A DNA stretch of 64,000 bases from Gimesia chilikensis (GCF_007744075.1 NZ_CP036266.1:1451001-1515000), one strand, 5' to 3'. Counted from the first letter of the stretch, positions 46,196 through 55,486 are shown. Notes: generated from the letters alone by a model not told the origin. Translations and numbers: made by a program.

Positions 46196-47854
46196 TTAAT
46201 GGTTGGTGTTGAACTCAGACGAATTAATGAGAGCCCAGAACAGGTTTCCCAGGTGCTGTAAGTGGGAAGTGTCTGGATGAGATTTGAAACTGCGTTGCAC
46301 AGCCTGCAGTTCGGCTGGTTGTGCATGTCGTCCCAGCACGGCAATAAATACGGTGTCGATCTGCTCAGCAGGAGCCATAAAGGGGGAGCTCGCCAGAGAA
46401 GCGAGTACCCGATTCCCCTCGGGAGCAGTCAGTTCGTTGATGAATCCGCCATTCATGAGGGTCAGTGACTGTGCAATCGAACGTTCGGCACTGTGTGCAC
46501 GTTCGATGTAAAATTGTGTTGAAAATTCTTCTCGCTGACTTCGATCGTTACTGCCTCGAACATCCTTCCTTTCCGGTGCAAGGCCGGCTGCGGTCTGCAG
46601 GCTATCGTAGATCTGCTCTCCGGTAAGACCACGTACGGTTGCTTTTGTGATTTGGAAGGTTGCGACGCTGTCTGCTTTGGAGTCGTTGTCCGTGGCGGGA
46701 TTCTGTTTCTGAGTACTGCCCTTAGCGTCAGTGATACTTTGTGATGAGGATGACAACCGATACGCATTGGAGCCGACGATACCTTCCACCAGCGTCTGCA
46801 GATCGTAGCCACTGTCGATGAAGGTCTGAGAGAGTTCATTCAACAGTTGAGCATGGGGGCCTGACTGGAATTCATCACGACTGAGGTCATCCATCGGTTC
46901 AATGATGGCTTCACCGAAGAAGTGAGCCCAGAGCCGATTGACGGCATTTTTCGCCAGCAACTGTTCCTGGTTGGTTTTCATCCAGTCAACCAGCACCAGT
47001 CTCAGGGAAACGGAGTCGAGCTGCTGAGGCCATTGAATTTTCGTTTTGGAGAGCAGGGCTGGTTTATAGGCGAGTTTGGTATCTGGTATCTGGACTTCAG
47101 GGGGCTGTGGCCGATCCCCTTTGCCCATTACCGGTGGCGCGAAGAATGCAGCCGTCTGCCAGAACTGCTCGCGAGTCCAGCGGGAAAAGGGATGGTCGTG
47201 ACACTGTGCACAGTCCAGATTAATACCCAGGAATGCGCGAGTGGAGCTGGCAGCGAGATTTTCCGGTTTTGAAAGATTGGCATCGTAAAATCCGACGGGA
47301 GTGGTGCTCTCGGGGACAATAGCGGCCTGGTCTAAGATCAGGATTTCCGTGACGAGTTCATCATAAGGCGTCTTTTGTTGCAACCGGTGCATGAGCCAGC
47401 GTTCAAAATTACCGGTGACGGAATCAAATTCAGGGGTATCAGCCTGAGGCACCCAGGAACGGCGCCAGAAAGTCGCCATGTTACGGTAATAGACGCCCGA
47501 GTTCATCAGCCGCGTAATTGCTTCACTGCGACGTGATTCAGAGGTGTTTTCCAGGAAATCATAGACCTCAACAATCGTGGGGATTCGCCCACCCAGATCG
47601 AGGGAGACCCGCCGCAGAAACTCAGCATCCGAGGCGAACTGAAGTTGGGTCTGGTTATCGGTTCCCAGGCGTTCGTCGATCAGACGGGAAATTGATCTCG
47701 GTGTGATCTCTGTGGCGAAGCCGGTGGGAGCAAACGAGAGCGTGGCGACCAGGAGAAACAGGCTGGTCCCTATTATTCTTTTCACTGAAAACACCGTGCG
47801 TGGACACTGAATCCCCGGTGAATGAGTAAGTGGCTTGAATTTAGAAGTCGTCAT
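46196..47854 (-). CDS. DUF1549/DUF1553 domain protein, exported
   Basis: 552 residues. The N-terminal part has a signal peptide starting at VKRIIGTSLFLLVATLSF; an internal GTG at 47785 could therefore be the true start, since ATG 47854 overlaps the upstream gene by 14 bp. DUF1549 (SDAEFLRRVSLDLGGRIPT, ILDQAAIVPES, CAQCHDHPFSRWTREQFW) is followed by DUF1553 (AKNAVNRLWAHFFGEAII, DLSRDEFQSG and the late TLMNGGFINELT). The CAQCHDHP motif looks like a haem-c site CxxCH, but no separate cytochrome domain is present. It is a periplasmic planctomycete protein of unknown function, coupled with DUF1501. Confidence 0.95.
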   Translation of the reverse strand: MTTSKFKPLTHSPGIQCPRTVFSVKRIIGTSLFLLVATLSFAPTGFATEITPRSISRLIDERLGTDNQTQLQFASDAEFLRRVSLDLGGRIPTIVEVYDFLENTSESRRSEAITRLMNSGVYYRNMATFWRRSWVPQADTPEFDSVTGNFERWLMHRLQQKTPYDELVTEILILDQAAIVPESTTPVGFYDANLSKPENLAASSTRAFLGINLDCAQCHDHPFSRWTREQFWQTAAFFAPPVMGKGDRPQPPEVQIPDTKLAYKPALLSKTKIQWPQQLDSVSLRLVLVDWMKTNQEQLLAKNAVNRLWAHFFGEAIIEPMDDLSRDEFQSGPHAQLLNELSQTFIDSGYDLQTLVEGIVGSNAYRLSSSSQSITDAKGSTQKQNPATDNDSKADSVATFQITKATVRGLTGEQIYDSLQTAAGLAPERKDVRGSNDRSQREEFSTQFYIERAHSAERSIAQSLTLMNGGFINELTAPEGNRVLASLASSPFMAPAEQIDTVFIAVLGRHAQPAELQAVQRSFKSHPDTSHLQHLGNLFWALINSSEFNTNH

Positions 47855-48809
47855 GTTGAATCAGGTGCCCGTCATCTCGAATGGTGAGGTAAGCGAAGGT
47901 GAGTGGATCGAGTTTTTTTCCGATGAGTCGCACGCTGCCGTCGCAAAATAAAACGTTACCGCCTTCTTTGTGAAAACCATAGATCCCCAGCCAGTTGTTG
48001 CAGTTAACGCTGCAGTCGGTGCTGTCACCTCGGGGGGGGCGTTGTCCGGTTTCCGGGTTGACTGCACCAAAGGAAATCGATCCCCAGCCGGCCCAGGTGC
48101 CGCGAGCATTAGGGCTCATGCCGAACTGTCCATCGCCGGGCTGTTTTTCCCGGTTGTACCAGGCCGCAGGACGTCCCGCCTGTTCGATCAACAGGAGTGT
48201 GTTCGAAAGCCCGTCAGTTACTTTTGAAAGGGGAAGATCCTGGTTGTCGGTCATGGGCTGACGCTGGTTGCCGATACGCCCGTCTTTGCCCATCGCGTTG
48301 ATGCCGTAACCGCTACGGGTCATTTGCACGCCATTCGACGTGATGAAATCGATGGCTGCGGCTTTGCAGGAAAAGACGGTTTCCTTGTTTGGGTTGAGCG
48401 ACTTGGTTGAAGCCTGTGACTGAATCTGTATGAATCGCTCTGCGGGACTGGCGGGGCAGAGGAAGACCGGGAGTTGCGTTTCAACAATTTGTTTGTTGCG
48501 TGGATCAAAGAAATCAAATCGCGTGTCGTAGGCGGTCGCCTGGTCGTCTGTCAAGAGGTGCGGCAAGATGAAACCGCCCCAGCCGCCGTAAGCATTGCCG
48601 TCATTGAATCCGGAACGACGGGGAGGCAGACCGCCGTGGACTTTTTCGTACTCGAGGAAAGCCGTTCCCAATTGACGCAGGCTGTCCTGGCAGGATTGTT
48701 CCCGTGCGGTATCCCGGGCGACGAGCATGCCGGGCAGTAGAATGACCGTCAGGAGTGCGACACAAAGGGTCGTGATGATGACTTCCAGAGGGGTAAACCA
48801 CTCTCGCAT
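47841..48809 (-). CDS. DUF1559-type protein with degenerate prepilin signal
   Basis: 322 residues from ATG 48809, preceded by GAAGAGAG. The N-terminus (EWFTPLEVIITTLCVALLTV) keeps the F-T-x-x-E spacing of a prepilin signal but lacks the usual glycine before the cleavage site, so processing is doubtful. The rest follows DUF1559: QDSLRQLGTAFLEYEKVHGG, KVTDGLSNTLLLIEQAGRPA, and an H-X9-DG ending HKEGGNVLFCDG. It sits 40 bp after a canonical DUF1559 gene and overlaps the DUF1549/1553 gene by 14 bp. It may be a minor pseudopilin or a membrane-anchored partner of the operon proteins. Confidence 0.85.
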   Translation of the reverse strand: MREWFTPLEVIITTLCVALLTVILLPGMLVARDTAREQSCQDSLRQLGTAFLEYEKVHGGLPPRRSGFNDGNAYGGWGGFILPHLLTDDQATAYDTRFDFFDPRNKQIVETQLPVFLCPASPAERFIQIQSQASTKSLNPNKETVFSCKAAAIDFITSNGVQMTRSGYGINAMGKDGRIGNQRQPMTDNQDLPLSKVTDGLSNTLLLIEQAGRPAAWYNREKQPGDGQFGMSPNARGTWAGWGSISFGAVNPETGQRPPRGDSTDCSVNCNNWLGIYGFHKEGGNVLFCDGSVRLIGKKLDPLTFAYLTIRDDGHLIQHDDF

Positions 48810-48849
48810 AGTCGTTCTCTCTTCATTAAAAGGAGCGTAAAAGTCTGTC

Positions 48850-49770
48850 TCAGAATTCTCCAATGACTTCCCCGCCATTGATCGTGATGAGGGCAAAGAG
48901 GATGTTGGCATCAATCGATTCCGAGAGCATGTGAACCGAACCATCTGCAAAAGAAGCCTGTGCGCCGCCTGTATGAAAACTGTAGATTCCCTGACTGTTA
49001 TTACAGTTGATGGAACAGGTGCCTCCGGGGCCATCGCGGGTAACAGCATCGCTGCCGAACACCTGGACCTGAAACACCTGATAGGACGGCCAGGATCCCC
49101 AGCTGGTTGCCTGACTCAAACCAGCGTTCGATGGTTGTTTAATTCCACGAATGTAATAGTCGGGACGGCCCGCCTGTTCGGTAATCAACATGGTATTCGT
49201 CGTTCCATCTGTGATATCCCGGAACTTGCGCGTGCGGGGCAGATCGTCCATGGCTGTGATCTGGTTGTTTCCGCTCAAGCTTGAGACTCCATACAGATTG
49301 GAGCGAAAGCTGTTTGGACCGAAGTAGTCTCCTGCAATGCCCTCCGATGAAACACCACTGACGAGAACGGTGATTGGTCGCGGTCCGGGAGCAGAAGGGC
49401 ACATGAAAACTTTGAGGGGGACTTTAATATTATCTGCGTTTTCGGGGTCGTAAAAATTCTTGTTGAAATCATATCGTCCCTGCAGATTTGCCTGATCGAG
49501 ATAAGGGAGGATTGAAGGACCCCATCCGCGGCGGTTTCCTGATGAAAGAATTCTGCGCGGGGGAAGAACTCTGAATGCGGATTCGTAGTTGTGCGCCGCG
49601 AGTGCAATCTGTTTGAGATTATTCTTACAACTCATCCGTCGCGCGGCTTCACGAGCCTGTTGTACGGCTGGAAGTAAAAGTGCGATCAGAATCGCGATGA
49701 TGGCGATGACAACTAGCAGTTCAATCAGCGTAAAGCCGAAACGCGGTTTTCTGGTGGACAATCGGGCCAC
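48850..49770 (-). CDS. DUF1559 H-X9-DG prepilin-like protein
   Basis: 306 residues with a canonical prepilin signal ([20 protein letters not shown], then QQAREAARR) and the DUF1559 domain: [39 protein letters not shown] and [12 protein letters not shown] near the end. It is the first gene of a same-strand set with a degenerate paralogue, DUF1549/1553, DUF1501 and an EF-hand gene. Expected location is the inner membrane, possibly assembled by a type II secretion-like apparatus. 177 bp separate it from the 85-residue partner gene of the PP2C phosphatase upstream. Confidence 0.94.
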   Translation of the reverse strand: MARLSTRKPRFGFTLIELLVVIAIIAILIALLLPAVQQAREAARRMSCKNNLKQIALAAHNYESAFRVLPPRRILSSGNRRGWGPSILPYLDQANLQGRYDFNKNFYDPENADNIKVPLKVFMCPSAPGPRPITVLVSGVSSEGIAGDYFGPNSFRSNLYGVSSLSGNNQITAMDDLPRTRKFRDITDGTTNTMLITEQAGRPDYYIRGIKQPSNAGLSQATSWGSWPSYQVFQVQVFGSDAVTRDGPGGTCSINCNNSQGIYSFHTGGAQASFADGSVHMLSESIDANILFALITINGGEVIGEF

Positions 49771-49947
49771 GAAATCTGTTCCCCCCTCATTTGAATAGTC
49801 ATCAGGCAGCTTGAGGGATTTAACTGTTGCAACAGTTGTGCCAAACCAACTTGTTGTTGGTTCTGGTATATTTCGCAGCTTTAAAAGGGCGGGCTGCAGG
49901 TGATGTGTCGGTATGGTCGACCTGGGTGGCGATTTATTCGACGGCTG

Positions 49948-50205
49948 TCAGGAGATGAGGGTGATGACTTCTGGGGCGGTTTCCGTCTTTTTTATTTCCC
50001 GTTTCAGCTTACTGGTCAGCCCAGCCAGAGCAATCTGTGCCTGGGTGTGTTCCACCGGATGGGTGATCTCAACTTGTTCCTGATCAGCACGATAGCAGAA
50101 CTCTCCTGAGAGTTCCCCTGCGTTAATAATATCCGGAAAAAACTGGTACCAGAAATGGTGGTTTGACTGTCGGATCAGAATTGCCTTGAAGTGTGAAATT
50201 GTCAT
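49948..50205 (-). CDS. Small protein coupled to the HAMP-PP2C gene
   Basis: 85 residues. Its ATG overlaps the phosphatase stop codon as ATGA, so translation is probably coupled. The sequence (SHFKAILIRQSNHHFWYQFF, VEITHPVEHTQAQIALAGL, SKLKREIKKTE) has an amphipathic C-terminal helix and no signal peptide or membrane segment. I recognise no domain. The location right after a SpoIIE-type phosphatase suggests a regulator or target, but this is inference. An alternative is that it is a fortuitous ORF, though the coupling and codon use argue against that. Confidence 0.65.
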   Translation of the reverse strand: MTISHFKAILIRQSNHHFWYQFFPDIINAGELSGEFCYRADQEQVEITHPVEHTQAQIALAGLTSKLKREIKKTETAPEVITLIS

Positions 50206-51701
50206 CGGTGACCCACTTCAGGAGCAGGTGTGGTGGAACCGGAGCAGGGGGCTGTCATCTCGACGAGCAGAAGGGTGATGTCATCCTGTTGAGCGCCACC
50301 TGCCCGAAACTGGGAAAGCGTTGAGCGGATCTGCTCGGCCGTTTCGCTGACTGACAGGTGCTGGCATTCCTGCAGCAAGGCGGTCAAACGTTTGCGACCA
50401 AACATTTCCCCTGCGGGGCTGTGGGTTTCGGAGACGCCGTCAGTGAGCATCAGCAGGCGGTCTCCCTGATTCAGTTGGAGACAGATTGTATTCCAGGAAG
50501 TCTCCTGCTCAATCCCGACCAGCAGCCCGGTTGTTTCAGACTCGGAAATGTCTCCTGTTGAGCTGAGTATGCAGGCCGGTTCATGCCCTGCACTGGCATA
50601 TTCAATGGCATGAGTCTCAGGATGGATTGAAATCAACTGCATGGAAACGAATTCGCCCACTGGACTGATGACAGTAAAGCGACGGTTTATGAATTCCATG
50701 ATTTCTGCCGGGCAACTGGAATGTTCACAGGCCTGGATGAGCAGGGTCTTCAGCACAGCAGCGCTCATGGCGGCTGAGATTCCATGACCGGTAATATCTG
50801 CGACACAGAACAGCCAGGCACCATCTTCGAGTTGCAGAACATCATAATAGTCACCGCCAACTTCGTCAGCGGGGTGGTAGATGGTTGCAACATCCAGGCC
50901 TGGTACATCGATTTTTCGGGGATGCAGATTCTCCTGAATCATACGGGCTTTGTTCATCTGACGTTGGCGCACTTTCTCGACTGCAGCGAGCGAGGTGCTC
51001 ATCGCATTGATTTCATGCGTCAGATAATTGAGCTCCATGCTGTGGAAGGTTTCCGACTGTGTTCCGAGTTCGCCCTGTCCAATGAGCTGGACGGTTTGCA
51101 TTAACTGATCGAGGGGACGGGTGACAATGTAGGTCAGGGCCAGGTTGATCATGATCCCTGTGATGAAGGCGAGCACGATGAAGCCGGTGAGGCGGTTCAG
51201 CACTTCCGATAAGACATCACCGTACAGATTGTCTACGGTTTCAGAGACGGAGACCGTGATGCCTCCCTCACGGAATGTTCCGACCACAATCTCGGAATTA
51301 TGGAAGTGGGTTAGTTTGCCTGGAGAACGGGCTGCCTGACGGATGGCTGTGATCAGTTCCTCTGATTGACCTGCGTCGGAGATGGCAGGGCGTTCCGGTT
51401 TTTCAAATGTAATTAAGATGTGATGTTCCGGAGCATGGATCTCCTGCATCTGGCGATGGATGGTATTGATATATTTCTGAATTTCGGTTCGTTCTTCCTG
51501 CTGCATTTCCAGAATGGTGGGGAGGATGGTGGCAGCTTCTTCTTCGAGAGCGATGCGTTTGTCATTCAGACGGGCTGCGAGATCGCGCTGGTAGGAGAAG
51601 AGTAGAAAAACGACCACAAATATCCCCAGAACCATATTCACGACCAGTAGAAGCTGGAAACGAATTGTTCGTTTTACGGGGGGCATTGGTGGGGGATTCA
51701 T
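50202..51701 (-). CDS. Membrane-bound HAMP-PP2C (SpoIIE-type) phosphatase
   Basis: 499 residues. One membrane segment (FQLLLVVNMVLGIFVVVFLL, residues ~15-36), a ~130-residue periplasmic sensor region, a second segment (GFIVLAFITGIMINLALTYI, ~173-193), a HAMP linker (TRPLDQLMQTVQLIGQGELG), a coiled stretch, and a PP2C/SpoIIE domain from ~265: GGDYYDVLQLEDG, VADITGHGISAAM, TDGVSETHSPAGEM, QQDDITLLLV. Metal-binding aspartates are intact. It should convert an envelope signal into dephosphorylation of a cytoplasmic partner, probably an anti-sigma or STAS-type protein, not present here. Coupled to the 85-residue gene downstream. Confidence 0.93.
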   Translation of the reverse strand: MNPPPMPPVKRTIRFQLLLVVNMVLGIFVVVFLLFSYQRDLAARLNDKRIALEEEAATILPTILEMQQEERTEIQKYINTIHRQMQEIHAPEHHILITFEKPERPAISDAGQSEELITAIRQAARSPGKLTHFHNSEIVVGTFREGGITVSVSETVDNLYGDVLSEVLNRLTGFIVLAFITGIMINLALTYIVTRPLDQLMQTVQLIGQGELGTQSETFHSMELNYLTHEINAMSTSLAAVEKVRQRQMNKARMIQENLHPRKIDVPGLDVATIYHPADEVGGDYYDVLQLEDGAWLFCVADITGHGISAAMSAAVLKTLLIQACEHSSCPAEIMEFINRRFTVISPVGEFVSMQLISIHPETHAIEYASAGHEPACILSSTGDISESETTGLLVGIEQETSWNTICLQLNQGDRLLMLTDGVSETHSPAGEMFGRKRLTALLQECQHLSVSETAEQIRSTLSQFRAGGAQQDDITLLLVEMTAPCSGSTTPAPEVGHR

Positions 51702-52050
51702 GTCGATCGCAGGTATTGACCTTGAGGCGGGCTGGGGTGAAGAAGTTATGAAAACCTACTCACTCTTTTAGTGTTGCGAGGAGTAAAACACAACAGTCTG
51801 TCTGGTTGAAGGTGCTGCTGTTGAGCTGTGATATAAGGTGGAATGAATATCTGAACAAATTCTCAATTTTATCGATAGTCATCTTTACAGTTCAAATTAT
51901 TAAGGTATTTTCTTAATGAGATCTTAATATTCAGGCTGCGCTCTGCACCTGCATGGATTCCAAATCATTTCCCCCATTTTCCATGTTCAATGTCAGCATA
52001 CATTGTTTTCCATCCGGATACGCGTCTGCGCGCTGGAAAGGACTTGTGTA
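51702..52050. other. Divergent intergenic region, 349 bp
   Basis: Between the HAMP-PP2C gene (minus) and the lipoprotein gene (plus). AT-rich from 51840 to 51940. No hexamer pair at normal spacing and no hairpin with a T-run. Confidence 0.4.
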
Positions 52051-52434
52051 ATGCGTCTATCGTTTCTTCTGGTGTTTATGTTACTGATTTCCGTTTCGTC
52101 TGGTTGCAGCAGTCACGGTGCCGATATGCCCGAACTGGGGCAGGTGCATGGAAAGGTTACGCTGGATGGTCAGCCACTCTCTGGTGTGGATCTGCTGTTC
52201 GAGCCGGAAACGGGGCGCACTTCCCGGGCTACAACGAAAGAGGATGGAAGCTACTCAGCCCAATATCTGATTGATGAAGCCGGTGTCAAAGTGGGGCCCA
52301 CTTTGGTGCGACTGGAGTGGGGTATTGACGCCAGCGGCCCTAAGATCCCGGCGAAATACGGGACAAAGAGTGAATTAAAACTGGATGTGCAACCGGGAGA
52401 CAACGTGTTCGATATCGAAATGAAATCAAAGTAA
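52051..52434 (+). CDS. Small lipoprotein paired with a DUF1559 gene
   Basis: 127 residues from ATG 52051. The signal peptide (RLSFLLVFMLLISVS) ends in the lipobox SSGC. The mature part has the same beta-sandwich pattern as the lipoprotein at 9294 (QVHGKVTLDGQPLSGVDLLF, EDGSYSAQYLIDEAGVKVG), i.e. a carboxypeptidase-regulatory-like domain. It lies 78 bp upstream of the prepilin gene, the reverse of the order at 8-10 kb. The recurring pairing suggests a functional link between this lipoprotein type and DUF1559 pseudopilins. Confidence 0.82.
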   Translation: MRLSFLLVFMLLISVSSGCSSHGADMPELGQVHGKVTLDGQPLSGVDLLFEPETGRTSRATTKEDGSYSAQYLIDEAGVKVGPTLVRLEWGIDASGPKIPAKYGTKSELKLDVQPGDNVFDIEMKSK

Positions 52435-52512
52435 TGTTCGCGAAGAGACTGCTGCGTTCTCAATGAGTGGTATGCTTCGTTTCAGTGTTTTGAGATAAAG
52501 AGGAGCGTCGTC

Positions 52513-53556
52513 ATGAGTCAGTCTGGAAGCTTGAGAAAACGTGGATTCACATTGATTGAACTGCTGGTGGTGATTGCCATTATAGCAATCCTGATCGCGC
52601 TGTTGCTGCCTGCGGTTCAGCAGGCACGTGAGGCAGCACGACGTTCGACCTGCAAAAACAGTATGAAGCAGATCGGACTGGCGATGCAGAACTATCACGA
52701 TGTGCACAACACTTTTCCTCCGGGATATGTTACTAAAACGCACTGCAGTTCTGCTTCGGTCTGGTCTGGCTGCAATCAGGGAGAACTGGGTGTTTACGGC
52801 TGGGGGGCGTTTATACTGCCTTTTATCGATCAGGCTCCCTTGTACAATCTGCTCAATATTGGTGGTGTGACGCTGGATCAGAATCTGGCGAATGCCAGTA
52901 CTCGACAGGCATTGCAGCAACCATTGGCTATTTTTCTCTGTCCCTCAGATCCGGGGCCGAGTCTTAACGACTACGTTTCCGGTACGAACAATTATAATTT
53001 TACGGTCACAGATGGAACGACACCCTATCAGATTGCCCGGTCCGATTACGTGATGGTGGCCAATGCCTGGGACAGTACGACGCCTCCCGTATATTCCGTT
53101 TCCTATGGCGCGGCGCATGGAATTGGATACGCGAATTCCCGGGTTCGTTTTCGGGATATCATTGATGGTAGCAGCAACACGATCCTGGTTGGCGAACGAG
53201 CTTACATTTATAAGAGTGCTAACAAGGTCGGCGGCGCCAATGTGATTGGCTTTTCCGGTTCGAATAATACTCAGAGCAGCAGTTATGCCCGCAAGGGAAA
53301 TGGAATGGCGGTGCTGGGGCTGACGTATAACGGAATCAATGCGTTGGCGGGAGCCGAGCATGATGTGCGAGGATTCAGCAGTAATCATGTTGGTGGGGCG
53401 CATTTTGTTTTCTGCGATGGATCGGTGCATTTCCTGAGTGAGAACATCGATTACAAGAAGGGATCGGTGTCCACGGCCAATTATCTGCAGAACATCAATT
53501 CCACGTTTCAAAGGCTGGCGGTTCGAGATGATGGCCAGGTGGTTGGTGAATTCTAA
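52513..53556 (+). CDS. DUF1559 H-X9-DG prepilin-like protein
   Basis: 347 residues from ATG 52513 with AGGAG upstream. A canonical prepilin signal ([29 protein letters not shown]) is followed by KNSMKQIGLAMQNYHDVHNT, a domain with two cysteine-containing segments (THCSSASVWSGCNQGELGVY), DGSSNTILVGERA and HVGGAHFVFCDG. Function as for the other DUF1559 proteins is unknown. The extra ~30 residues before the C-terminal segment distinguish it from the copies at 8269 and 48850. Confidence 0.94.
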   Translation: MSQSGSLRKRGFTLIELLVVIAIIAILIALLLPAVQQAREAARRSTCKNSMKQIGLAMQNYHDVHNTFPPGYVTKTHCSSASVWSGCNQGELGVYGWGAFILPFIDQAPLYNLLNIGGVTLDQNLANASTRQALQQPLAIFLCPSDPGPSLNDYVSGTNNYNFTVTDGTTPYQIARSDYVMVANAWDSTTPPVYSVSYGAAHGIGYANSRVRFRDIIDGSSNTILVGERAYIYKSANKVGGANVIGFSGSNNTQSSSYARKGNGMAVLGLTYNGINALAGAEHDVRGFSSNHVGGAHFVFCDGSVHFLSENIDYKKGSVSTANYLQNINSTFQRLAVRDDGQVVGEF

Positions 53557-53590
53557 TTTCTGATTGCTCGATTACAGCGTGACTTGTGCT

Positions 53591-53878
53591 CTATTGAATT
53601 GACGGCAGGATCGCCAGGAAAACGACAAGGTAGAGCAGTATTCCTGCGATGATAGACCAGGTGATCTCGAAGTCAGTCAGTTCATCTGGTTTGCGATAGA
53701 GTAATCGAAGTATCGCAATTATGGGGAACAGGTAGAGCGAGTAGAAGGCCAGACTCGCAAAGATGAAGAGGTTCAAGTAGTTGGGGGTTGAGGTATTGTC
53801 CACATTCCCGAAGCGGATCAGCAGAACCATTGCGAGGGCAATCAGGGCCTGTAACCACAAGATACGCTGTAGAGTCAT
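53591..53878 (-). CDS. Small three-helix membrane protein
   Basis: 95 residues from ATG 53878 (a GTG directly upstream at 53881 is possible), with AAGGA eight bases before the ATG. Three hydrophobic segments are visible: LWLQALIALAMVLLI, LNLFIFASLAFYSLYLFPII, and IIAGILLYLVVFLAILP. A polar loop (YRKPDELTDFEITWS) lies between the second and third. I recognise no family. It lies 34 bp from the stop of the convergent prepilin gene. Inner-membrane location is likely; function unknown. Confidence 0.75.
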   Translation of the reverse strand: MTLQRILWLQALIALAMVLLIRFGNVDNTSTPNYLNLFIFASLAFYSLYLFPIIAILRLLYRKPDELTDFEITWSIIAGILLYLVVFLAILPSIQ

Positions 53879-54017
53879 CACGCCTGTCCTTGACTCGGTG
53901 TTGCGAAGGGGAGGGGCGGTATAAACGATATCAAACTTCTGGTTTATACAGGTAATTCCAGGGTACGCGAAAGCCTGATCTGGAATCAGAGAGTGAAGCG
54001 GCTCTGGATTCGTGCTT

Positions 54018-54063
54018 GATAAAACGAAATCACCAGCAGGGGAATGGTTTCCCGCTGCTGGTG
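54018..54063 (-). terminator. Rho-independent terminator of the gene at 54092
   Basis: On the minus strand CACCAGCAG-CGGGAA pairs with TTCCC-CTGCTGGTG around a short loop with one bulge, followed by ATTTCGTTTTAT. It lies 29 bp beyond the stop codon. Confidence 0.75.
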
Positions 54064-54091
54064 AGTGAATTGTGATCGTCTCTGGTTGAGA

Positions 54092-55342
54092 TTAGTTTAC
54101 CGAACCCTCTTTAGGCTGAGCGGCAACTTTCTTGACCGACTGCCACTGTTTGAACTGAGGGGAAGCAGTAAACTTATCAAAGTTGTCCAGTTCGCTCAGG
54201 TCGAGGTCTTCGTAGGCAAAACCGAATTTGCTGTTGAGAACATCAAGGTATTTGATGCTCGCATCGAACTGTCCCTGCATGACCGAAAGATTGATCAGGT
54301 GCAGGTAAGGCTGCAGCAGGTCTGGTTCGAGCTCAGACGCTTTACTGGCGTATTTTCCTGCGAGGTTGTGATCTCCCATTTCAATCAGCACTCCGGACCG
54401 TACTGAATAGAGGTAAGGATCGGTGGTTTTGATGGCAGCCGTCAGGCGATCGATGCTTTCGAGGGCCTGTTTGTATTGTTTGGTCATTGAGAAATAATCG
54501 ATGCTGAGCAGTTCTGCAGCCGGGTCCTGTGGGTGATATTTCCGATAGGCGCCCAGTACAGACTGGTATTTTTTGTCGTTCTCAGTTTCGATCGTGTTCT
54601 GAGCCAGGAAGAGCAGGACGATTTTCTCGTTTTTGTACTCGTTCGGGAGTTGTGTGTATGTCTGGAATGGATCTGTTTTATCAGTTGCTGCTGTCAGGAA
54701 GTCATACCGCTTTTTCTGGTTAATGATCCGGCTCTTTTCCTGATCGCTGAGCTTATCTTTGACGTCCAGATGAGCTTTATAGATTTCGGGCAGGTAAAGT
54801 CGCTGCAGGGACTGGGAAATGAGTTCGCCTGTTGACAGGCTGTCGATGTCGACAATTTTCAGCTCACCGGAGGCCTGCTTTTCGATGATCAGGGCCTGGT
54901 AGTTCAATGTCCAGTCAGGACGCAGGAAGCGGAAAATGACTTTGAACTGGTTGTCTTCCTTACGCATCGCGAGGAAGCGGTAATCTGCTCCGCTGCCGAC
55001 TTCGGCCAGAATCTCTGAATCAATCCCCTGATTATTTTCGGAGTAAGCGGTTTCCAGCTGCTTGCGGACCGGCTGAATGGCCTCTTTCACGGCTGGATTC
55101 TGTTCGTAGCCCCCCAACACCCGATTGATGAAGGTGGTCCAGTCAAACAGGGCGCGGAATTTGGCAGCGTCCTGCGAATAGGCGGTCTGCTGAATCTCCT
55201 TACCGAAAGCCTGCAATTCCTGAGGTGTCATGGGACCTGGGGCTGCTGACAGGTGTTCATGTGAGGCAAGGCTGGTTGCCAGGACGGTGATGGCGACGAG
55301 CAGGGACTGGAAAAAGGGGCGATTGATACGATGATCCGTCAT
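54092..55342 (-). CDS. Exported protein with TPR-like C-terminal repeats
   Basis: 416 residues. A signal peptide is present (SLLVAITVLATSLASHEHLSAA). The N-terminal half (PQELQAFGKEIQQTAYSQDA, FDWTTFINRVLGG, FLRPDWTLNYQALIIEK) resembles a nuclear-transport-factor-like or SnoaL-like beta fold. The C-terminal half contains helical repeats of TPR type (AELLSIDYFSMTKQYKQALE, YSVRSGVLIEMGDHNLAGKY, LHLINLSVMQGQFDASIKYL). Likely periplasmic; it may scaffold other proteins. No operon partner is adjacent. Confidence 0.75.
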   Translation of the reverse strand: MTDHRINRPFFQSLLVAITVLATSLASHEHLSAAPGPMTPQELQAFGKEIQQTAYSQDAAKFRALFDWTTFINRVLGGYEQNPAVKEAIQPVRKQLETAYSENNQGIDSEILAEVGSGADYRFLAMRKEDNQFKVIFRFLRPDWTLNYQALIIEKQASGELKIVDIDSLSTGELISQSLQRLYLPEIYKAHLDVKDKLSDQEKSRIINQKKRYDFLTAATDKTDPFQTYTQLPNEYKNEKIVLLFLAQNTIETENDKKYQSVLGAYRKYHPQDPAAELLSIDYFSMTKQYKQALESIDRLTAAIKTTDPYLYSVRSGVLIEMGDHNLAGKYASKASELEPDLLQPYLHLINLSVMQGQFDASIKYLDVLNSKFGFAYEDLDLSELDNFDKFTASPQFKQWQSVKKVAAQPKEGSVN

Positions 55343-55456
55343 GTCAATTCTCGATCTTCCTGATCTTATGGCTGATGTTGATGTATACTGATGTCTTGTC
55401 AGGTGTCACAAACAAAAAATATCATTTTTGATATCGTCTGATGTGTGCCCTGTAGC

Positions 55457-55486
55457 TTGACAGTTGTTTTAAAAATTGCGTAGTAT
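55457..55486 (+). promoter_or_regulatory. Sigma-70-type promoter for the rpmF-plsX-fabD transcript
   Basis: TTGACA (55457-55462), 18-bp spacer, TAGTAT (55481-55486). The leader to the rpmF start would be about 130 bases. No other pair in the 280-bp region is as good. Confidence 0.65.

Noticed and set aside
8300-53556. Repeated near-identical DNA at the starts of three prepilin genes (8.3, 49.7 and 52.5 kb)
   Set aside because: The similarity comes from the conserved prepilin signal peptide and differs at many third codon positions; not an insertion sequence or duplication junction.
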